NCBI GenBank assembly: GCA_020847765.1 | Contig: JADLBJ010000177.1 | Location: 1 to 39,008 of the forward strand | Source: Dehalococcoidia bacterium | Lineage (GTDB): Bacteria > Chloroflexota > Dehalococcoidia > Tepidiformales > Tepidiformaceae | DNA: 39,008 bases | Direction of reading: 5' to 3' | In this document: positions 33,418 through 39,008 of the stretch, piece after piece | How the letters are laid out: the number at the start of each line of letters is the position of its first letter | How positions within the stretch are numbered: the first letter of the stretch is position 1 | The notes under the pieces: generated by a model | What the model saw: only the letters and a program-made list of their open reading frames with translations | Told to the model about the DNA's origin: nothing | Databases searched by the model: none | Translations under genes and position numbers: made by a program

Positions 33418-35040
33418 GTGAACGCCGGCTTCGTGAACTTCGTGCTCCACACCCACCTGCCCTACTGCCGCCTGGCGGGGCGCTGGCCGCATGGCGAGGA
33501 ATGGTTCCACGAGGCGATGCTGGAGTGCTATCTGCCGCTCGTGCGCGCCTTCCGCCGCCTGAGCGAGGAGGTCGACGGCTCGCTCGGCGTCACAATCAAT
33601 GTGACACCGATCCTCGCCGAGCAGATCCGCGACCCGGTCATGGTCGAGCACTTCCGCGCCTACCTGGCGGACAGGATAGCGCGGGCGGAAGAGGACACTG
33701 TGCGCTACGCCCACGGACCGGGACTGCGGGGGACGACGGCGGAGTTTCACCGCCGCCGGTACGAAGCGACGCGCGCCTTCTTCGAGGACGAACTGGGCGG
33801 CGAGCTCCTGGGCGCTCTGCGCGAGCTGGAGGCGGACGGCAGGATCGAGATCGCCACCTGCGCGGCAACGCACGGCTACCTGCCCCTCCTGGACGGTGAG
33901 GCGGCAGTGCGTTTCCAGGTGCAGACGGGGGTCGCCTCCCACGTCCGCAACTTCGGGCGGCAGCCGCGCTCCTTCTGGCTGCCGGAGTGCGCCTACGAGC
34001 CCGGGCTCGAGCGCTTCCTCGAGGAGGCGGGCATCAGGGTCTTCTTCGTCGAGACGCACCTCGTCGAAGGAGGACGGGCGCGCGGCAAGACGCTCGGCGG
34101 TGTGCTCGGCCCCTACCCGGAGACGCGCCGCCCGGTGCCGCATCCGGTCGAGCTGCCGCGGCGGGCGGGCACGACCTTCCGCGCCTACCACGTCGGCCGC
34201 TCGGACGTCTCCGTGCTCGCCCGCAACGAGCGGAGCGGGATGCAGGTCTGGTCGGCGGCCCACGGCTACCCGGGCGACCCGGCCTACCGCGAGTTCCACA
34301 AGAAGGACGACACGACCGGGCTGCACTACTGGCGGGTGAGCGGCGACGGCGTCGATCTGGGGGCGAAAGCCGAGTATGACCCGGAGTTCGCGACGATGCT
34401 GGCGCAGCAGCACGCCGCCCACTTCCGGAGCGTGCTGCAGGGCGAGCTCGACGCCTTCCGCGCCGGGTCCGGCGAGAGCGGCATCGTCATGGCTTCCTAC
34501 GACACGGAGCTCTTCGGTCATTGGTGGCTGGAAGGGGTCGGCTGGCTGGAGGAAGTGATTCGTGGCCTCGCCAGGGACCCTGAGGTCACGCTGGTGACCG
34601 CCGGCGACTACGTCAGCACTCATCCCCCGCACGAAACGATCGACCTGCCCGAGGGATCCTGGGGAAACGGCGGCGACCATCGCACCTGGCGGAACCCCGA
34701 GACGGAGTGGACGTGGCCGGAGATCCGGCGACGGCAGGAGCGTGCGGTGCCGCTGCTCCAGGGCGACAGCGACGCCGCGCGCCAGCTCGGCCGCGAGCTC
34801 CTGCTCCTCCAGTCGTCGGACTGGCAGTTTCTAATGACGACAGGCCAGGCGCACGACTACGCCGTCCGCCGCTTCCATAGCCACTGCAGCCGCTTCGACC
34901 GCATCGCCGAGGCGATGGAGCGAGACAGAAACGCGCACGGCCCCTGGCTCGTCGAGCTCGAGTGGCTGGACAACCCGTTCCCGGCCATCGTTCCGGACCG
35001 GTACACGACCGCGCCGCACAGGCTGGCGACGCCGGCATGA
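33418..35040 (+). CDS. GH57 1,4-alpha-glucan branching enzyme-like protein (DUF1957 C-terminal region)
   Basis: VNFVLHTHLPYCRLAGRWPHGEEWFHEAMLECYLPL; IATCAATHGYLPLL; FWLPECAYEPGLERFLEEAGIRVFFVETH; ASYDTELFGHWWLEGVGWLEEVIR; SSDWQFLMTTGQAHDYAVRRFHSH. Confidence 0.92.
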   Translation: MNAGFVNFVLHTHLPYCRLAGRWPHGEEWFHEAMLECYLPLVRAFRRLSEEVDGSLGVTINVTPILAEQIRDPVMVEHFRAYLADRIARAEEDTVRYAHGPGLRGTTAEFHRRRYEATRAFFEDELGGELLGALRELEADGRIEIATCAATHGYLPLLDGEAAVRFQVQTGVASHVRNFGRQPRSFWLPECAYEPGLERFLEEAGIRVFFVETHLVEGGRARGKTLGGVLGPYPETRRPVPHPVELPRRAGTTFRAYHVGRSDVSVLARNERSGMQVWSAAHGYPGDPAYREFHKKDDTTGLHYWRVSGDGVDLGAKAEYDPEFATMLAQQHAAHFRSVLQGELDAFRAGSGESGIVMASYDTELFGHWWLEGVGWLEEVIRGLARDPEVTLVTAGDYVSTHPPHETIDLPEGSWGNGGDHRTWRNPETEWTWPEIRRRQERAVPLLQGDSDAARQLGRELLLLQSSDWQFLMTTGQAHDYAVRRFHSHCSRFDRIAEAMERDRNAHGPWLVELEWLDNPFPAIVPDRYTTAPHRLATPA

Positions 35041-35071
35041 CCGGCGTGGGTGGCGACGGGGGGAAGGGGGC

Positions 35072-36319
35072 GTGACAGCCTGGGCGCAGCTGCTCCATTT
35101 CTATCAGCCGCCCACGCAGACCCACGACGTCCTGACCCGCGTGGCCAACGAGTCGTACCGCCCGCTGCTCCAGGTCCTGCGCGAGCACCCGGGGGCGCGA
35201 CTGGCGATCAACGTCAACGCGGTGCTGACAGAGATGCTGGCAGACCACGGCCTCGGCGACGTCGTTGACGGCCTGCGCGAGCTCGGGGAGCGCGGGCAGG
35301 CGGAGTACGTGGGGAGCGGTCGCTACCACCCTATCCTGCCTCTCATCCCGGCAGCCGAACGCGCACGATCGCTGGCGGAGAACGGGCGGGTCAACCGCAG
35401 ACTGCTGGGGGAGAGCTACTCGCCGGCGGGGTTCTTCCCGCCCGAGATGTGCTGGAGCGGCGCGATCGCGGCGGAGATTGCGGCGGCGGGGCATGAGTGG
35501 GTGGTGCTCAGCGGCGTCGCCTGTCCGACCGAATGGCCAACCGACCTCGTCTACCGGACCCCGGCGAACGGCCGTAGCCTGCGCGTTCTCTTTCGCGACG
35601 ACGTGCGCAGCAACCGCATCTCCTTTCGTGAGACGAGCCCCGAGCAGTTCCTGGCCGACCTGGCCCGCGTCGGCGGGGGACGGCGGGCCTATGTCGTGAC
35701 GGCGATGGACGCCGAGACGTATGGCCACCATATTCGTGGCTGGGAACGGGAATTTCTCGCCGCCACCTACGCCGCCGTGGAGGCGCAGGCTGGAGGACGG
35801 GTCGAGCGGGGCACGAGTCGTGTGCGCATGGTCACGCCGAGCGAGGTGGTTCAGGATTTCCCCGCGGGGCCATTGGTGGAACCGTTTCCTTCGTCCTGGA
35901 GCACGAGCCGCGACGACATCGCGGCGCTGAACCCCTATCCGCTCTGGCAGGCGCCGGGGAACCGCGTGCACGCCCTGCAATGGGAATACGTGCACCATTG
36001 TCTGGATCTGCTGACGGCCGGCCAGCGCTACGCGGAGAGCGACGAAGCGCGAAAGCACGCCGCGATGGCGGGCGACTTACTCCAGCCGGCGCTTCACAGC
36101 TGCCAGTTCTGGTGGGCGAGCCGTCGGCCGATGTGGGACGCGACGATGGTTCACCGCGGCTTTCAGCTCCTCAACGGCGTGCTGCTGAACGCCATGCGCG
36201 CGGTACACCTGGGAACGGCCTCGGCGCGGATGAAACAGGAGCTCAGCTGGCGCTTCGCGGCAGCGAACGAGCTGCGCACCCAGCTCGAACGCCACCTTTT
36301 CCTGGACGTACCTCTGTGA
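35072..36319 (+). CDS. Second GH57-family glycoside hydrolase, short form, substrate unknown
   Basis: WAQLLHFYQPPTQTHDVLTRVANESYRPLLQVLREHPGARLAINVNAVLTEML; GFFPPEMCWSGAIAAEIAAAGHEWVVLSG; VVTAMDAETYGHHIRGWEREFL. GH57 motifs present. Confidence 0.82.
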   Translation: MTAWAQLLHFYQPPTQTHDVLTRVANESYRPLLQVLREHPGARLAINVNAVLTEMLADHGLGDVVDGLRELGERGQAEYVGSGRYHPILPLIPAAERARSLAENGRVNRRLLGESYSPAGFFPPEMCWSGAIAAEIAAAGHEWVVLSGVACPTEWPTDLVYRTPANGRSLRVLFRDDVRSNRISFRETSPEQFLADLARVGGGRRAYVVTAMDAETYGHHIRGWEREFLAATYAAVEAQAGGRVERGTSRVRMVTPSEVVQDFPAGPLVEPFPSSWSTSRDDIAALNPYPLWQAPGNRVHALQWEYVHHCLDLLTAGQRYAESDEARKHAAMAGDLLQPALHSCQFWWASRRPMWDATMVHRGFQLLNGVLLNAMRAVHLGTASARMKQELSWRFAAANELRTQLERHLFLDVPL

Positions 36320-37695
36320 AGGTCCTGTTCGCGGCTGCCGAGGTGGACCCGTTCGCCAAAGTGGGGGGACTGGCCGACGTGGCCCGCTCGCTGCCCGCAC
36401 GGCTGAAAGAGATTGGGCAGGACGTGCGTGTCGTCACCCCCTGCCATGGGAGCTCGCTCGCCGCCTTCCGTGAGGCGAAGGCGCACCGCGAGTACGCCGT
36501 GCCGCTACCCGGGGGAGACCGTCGAGCGGAGGTTGCGACCGTCGAAGGCGAGGGCGGCGTACCCGTCGATCTCGTCCTGGACGAGCGCTATTTCGGGCGG
36601 GAGCGCGTGTACGGAGAGGCCGACGACCTGCTGCGCTACCAGTTCTTCTGCCGCGTCGTCATCCAGATGCTGACGCGCGACGCATGGATCCCGGATGTGG
36701 TGCACCTGAACGACTGGCACACGGCGCCGCTGGCGTTCGCCCTCCGCAACCTCGCCTGGGGCCACCCGGTGCTGCGGGGCGTCGCCTCGATCTTCACGAT
36801 CCACAACCTGCGCTACCGCGGCCCCGACGAGTTGAACGATTACCTCTCGCAGGCGATCTACTACAGCGACCGGATTACAACGGTCAGCCCGAGCTATGCG
36901 CGCGAGATCCTGACGAAGGAGTTCGGCGAAGGGCTCGACCCGCTCCTCCGCCTGCGTGAAGACAGCCTTAGCGGGATCTTGAACGGGCTGAACTACGACG
37001 TCTACAACCCACGTACCGATCCGAGCGTGGCCCATCAGTACGACCTGAGCTGTCTGGAGGAGCGCACGGCCAACCGGGAGGCGTTGCGCCAGGAGCTCGG
37101 CCTGCCCGCCCGCCGGGGCCCCCTGGCGGCGATGGTGACGCGACTGACCGAGCAGAAGGGCGTCGACATCGCCCTGCAGGCGGTACCCGAGCTACTGGCG
37201 GCCGACGCCCAGCTCGTCGTACTCGGTGACGGGGACGCCTGGCTGCAAGCAGAGCTGGGACGGCTGCAGGACGCCTTCCCGGACTCCGTGCGGCTGGCGG
37301 CGCGCTTTGACGAGCCCCTCGCCCGGCGCTTTTACGCGGGGGCCGACATCTTCCTGATGCCCTCCCGCTACGAGCCATGCGGCCTCGGACAGATCATCGC
37401 CATGCGCTACGGCAGCGTTCCAGTCGGGCGCCGCACGGGCGGGCTCGGCGACACCATCGTCGACGTCGACGAGCACCCGGAAGCAGCCACAGGGTTTCTG
37501 TTCGAGGAGTTCAGCAGCTTCGCCCTCGCCGGCACGTTCGACCGCGCGGTGCGCACGTTCCGCGACCAGAAGACGTGGACGCACCTGCAGGCGAACGGCA
37601 TGAGCCGGGACTACTCCTGGCGCGCGTCCGCCATTCGTTATGTCGAAACGTATGTCGAGGCCCTGCGCGCCCGCGGCATCGTTCCGCTCGAATGA
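36316..37695 (+). CDS. glgA: Glycogen synthase (GT5)
   Basis: VKVLFAAAEVDPFAKVGGLADVARSLPARL; VVHLNDWHTAPLA; SIFTIHNLRYRG; GILNGLNYDVYNPRTD; MVTRLTEQKGVDI; FLMPSRYEPCGLGQIIAMRYGSVPVGRRTGGLGDTI. GTGA overlap with the upstream GH57. Confidence 0.95.
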   Translation: MKVLFAAAEVDPFAKVGGLADVARSLPARLKEIGQDVRVVTPCHGSSLAAFREAKAHREYAVPLPGGDRRAEVATVEGEGGVPVDLVLDERYFGRERVYGEADDLLRYQFFCRVVIQMLTRDAWIPDVVHLNDWHTAPLAFALRNLAWGHPVLRGVASIFTIHNLRYRGPDELNDYLSQAIYYSDRITTVSPSYAREILTKEFGEGLDPLLRLREDSLSGILNGLNYDVYNPRTDPSVAHQYDLSCLEERTANREALRQELGLPARRGPLAAMVTRLTEQKGVDIALQAVPELLAADAQLVVLGDGDAWLQAELGRLQDAFPDSVRLAARFDEPLARRFYAGADIFLMPSRYEPCGLGQIIAMRYGSVPVGRRTGGLGDTIVDVDEHPEAATGFLFEEFSSFALAGTFDRAVRTFRDQKTWTHLQANGMSRDYSWRASAIRYVETYVEALRARGIVPLE

Positions 37696-39008
37696 GGGCC
37701 GGGGAGGAACGCGTGGCCATTGAGGTCGTCGGGCTGGGCCCGGGCGGGCCGCAGTTGCTGACCGAAAAGACCCGGGCCCTGCTCGCTTCCGAGCGGCCGG
37801 TACTCCTGCGCACACGCCACCATCCGACGGTGGCGGCCCTCGACCCGGAGCACCGCTGGGCGGACTGCGACGACCTCTACGAATCCGGGATGGCGTTCGC
37901 GGAGCTGTACGCAGCCATCGCTGCGCGGGTGCTGGCTCGCGGCCGGAGCGGTGCTCTGGTCTATGCGGTCCCCGGGCACCCGCTGGTGGCGGAGGAGAGC
38001 GTCGCCATGCTGCTGCGACAGGCACAAGTGGCGGGAGTCGCGCTGCGCCTGCACCCGGCGGTGAGCTTCGCCGACGCGGCGGCGGTGGCCCTGGGCCGCG
38101 ACCTGAGTGGGACGCAGCTGTGCGACGCCCTGGCGCTGCGCATCGACGCTCAGCGGCCGGCGCTGATCAGCCAGGTGTTCGACCGGGACACGGCCACGGG
38201 GCTGAAGCTCGCGCTTCTGGAGGTCTACCCGCCGGAGCATGAGGTGACGCTGCTGCACGCGGTCGGCAGCGCCGAGGAAGAGGCGCGCCGCCTGCCGCTC
38301 GCGGAGCTCGATCATGGGGCGACGGGCTACCTCGACGCCCTCTTCGTGCCACCGCTGGCGCCCGAGGCGGACGTTCGCCGTTTCGACGGGCTCTGGGCGA
38401 TCGTCGAGCGTCTGCATGCGCCAGAGGGATGCCCGTGGGACCGGGAGCAGACGCACGCCTCGCTGCGCCCACATCTCCTCGAGGAGAGCTACGAAGCGCT
38501 GGAGGCTATCGACAGCGGCGATCCCGCGCGCCTGGCCGAAGAGCTGGGCGACGTGCTCCTGCAGGTGCTCATGCACGCGGCCGTCGCCCAGCGAGAGGGC
38601 ACCTTCGGGCTGGCGGACGTTGTGGAGCAGATCGCGCGGAAGCTCGTGAGGCGGCATCCCCACGTATTCGGCGAGACGGAAGCGCGCAACGCCGAGGAGG
38701 TCTACCGCAACTGGGAGGCGCTCAAGCAGGCGGAAAAGCCGCGCTCGTCAGTCCTGGAAGGGGTTCCGGCGAGCCTGCCGGCGCTCGCCGCCTCGCAGTC
38801 GATCCAGGGCCGGGCGCGCCGGGTCGGGTTCGACTGGCCCGACGTCGAGGGGCCGCTGGAGAAGCTGCGCGAAGAGGTGGAGGAGTTCGCGCGGGCCGAC
38901 GGGGCAGAGGCGCGGGAGGACGAGTTCGGCGACATCCTCTTCGTGCTGGCGAACGTCGCTCAGCGGCTGGGAGTGGACGCGGAGCAGGCATTGCGGCGCG
39001 CCAACGAA
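37692..39008 (+). CDS. mazG: Nucleoside triphosphate pyrophosphohydrolase MazG with N-terminal tetrapyrrole-methylase-like domain (YabN-type), cut by window edge
   Basis: IEVVGLGPGGPQLLTEKTRALLASERPVLLRTRHHPTVAAL (methylase-like) plus LWAIVERLHAPEGCPWDREQTHASLRPHLLEESYEALEAIDSGDPARLAEELGDVLLQVLMHA and REEVEEFARADGAEAREDEFGDILFVLANVAQRLG. ATGA overlap with glgA. Confidence 0.93.
   Translation, partial: MRAGEERVAIEVVGLGPGGPQLLTEKTRALLASERPVLLRTRHHPTVAALDPEHRWADCDDLYESGMAFAELYAAIAARVLARGRSGALVYAVPGHPLVAEESVAMLLRQAQVAGVALRLHPAVSFADAAAVALGRDLSGTQLCDALALRIDAQRPALISQVFDRDTATGLKLALLEVYPPEHEVTLLHAVGSAEEEARRLPLAELDHGATGYLDALFVPPLAPEADVRRFDGLWAIVERLHAPEGCPWDREQTHASLRPHLLEESYEALEAIDSGDPARLAEELGDVLLQVLMHAAVAQREGTFGLADVVEQIARKLVRRHPHVFGETEARNAEEVYRNWEALKQAEKPRSSVLEGVPASLPALAASQSIQGRARRVGFDWPDVEGPLEKLREEVEEFARADGAEAREDEFGDILFVLANVAQRLGVDAEQALRRANE

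Noticed and set aside
31554-33452. 632-aa minus-strand ORF opposite glgP
   Set aside because: Antisense shadow of a clear glycogen phosphorylase; no recognisable domain.
34613-36058. 481-aa minus-strand ORF opposite the GH57 genes
   Set aside because: Antisense shadow ORF with no domain.

Overview
39 kb of a high-GC bacterial chromosome, densely packed with metabolic genes. I see no rRNA, tRNA, CRISPR array, prophage or transposase. Left to right: a partial glycosyltransferase family 9 gene (-); trehalose synthesis genes treY and treZ (+) converging on glgX (-); a UspA-like gene (+); an MFS exporter (-); a coupled pair of class III (CaiB/BaiF) CoA-transferases (+); a VOC protein (-); a tightly coupled (-) operon rpiB-pgk-membrane protein-apgM-tpiA-miaA; a second CoA-ester operon (+) of DUF35 Zn-ribbon protein, thiolase-like protein, two CoA-transferases and a following LysR regulator; a (-) group of NTF2-like, SDR, molybdopterin dehydrogenase large subunit and LLM flavin oxidoreductase genes; HAD and argH (-); and a (+) glycogen operon glgP-GH57-GH57-glgA-mazG (mazG is cut by the window end). 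I found no clear new defence or mobile system. The best candidate for something undescribed is the CoA-ester chemistry. There are two separate translationally coupled CoA-transferase pairs. In each pair, by my hand alignment, only one partner keeps the catalytic Asp. One pair sits directly downstream of a DUF35/thiolase pair whose thiolase lacks the expected catalytic Cys residues. The layout resembles the bbsA-bbsB / bbsE-bbsF logic of anaerobic toluene degradation, or Ltp2/DUF35 retro-aldolases, but the substrate is unknown. All family calls come from reading the translations; no database search was run.
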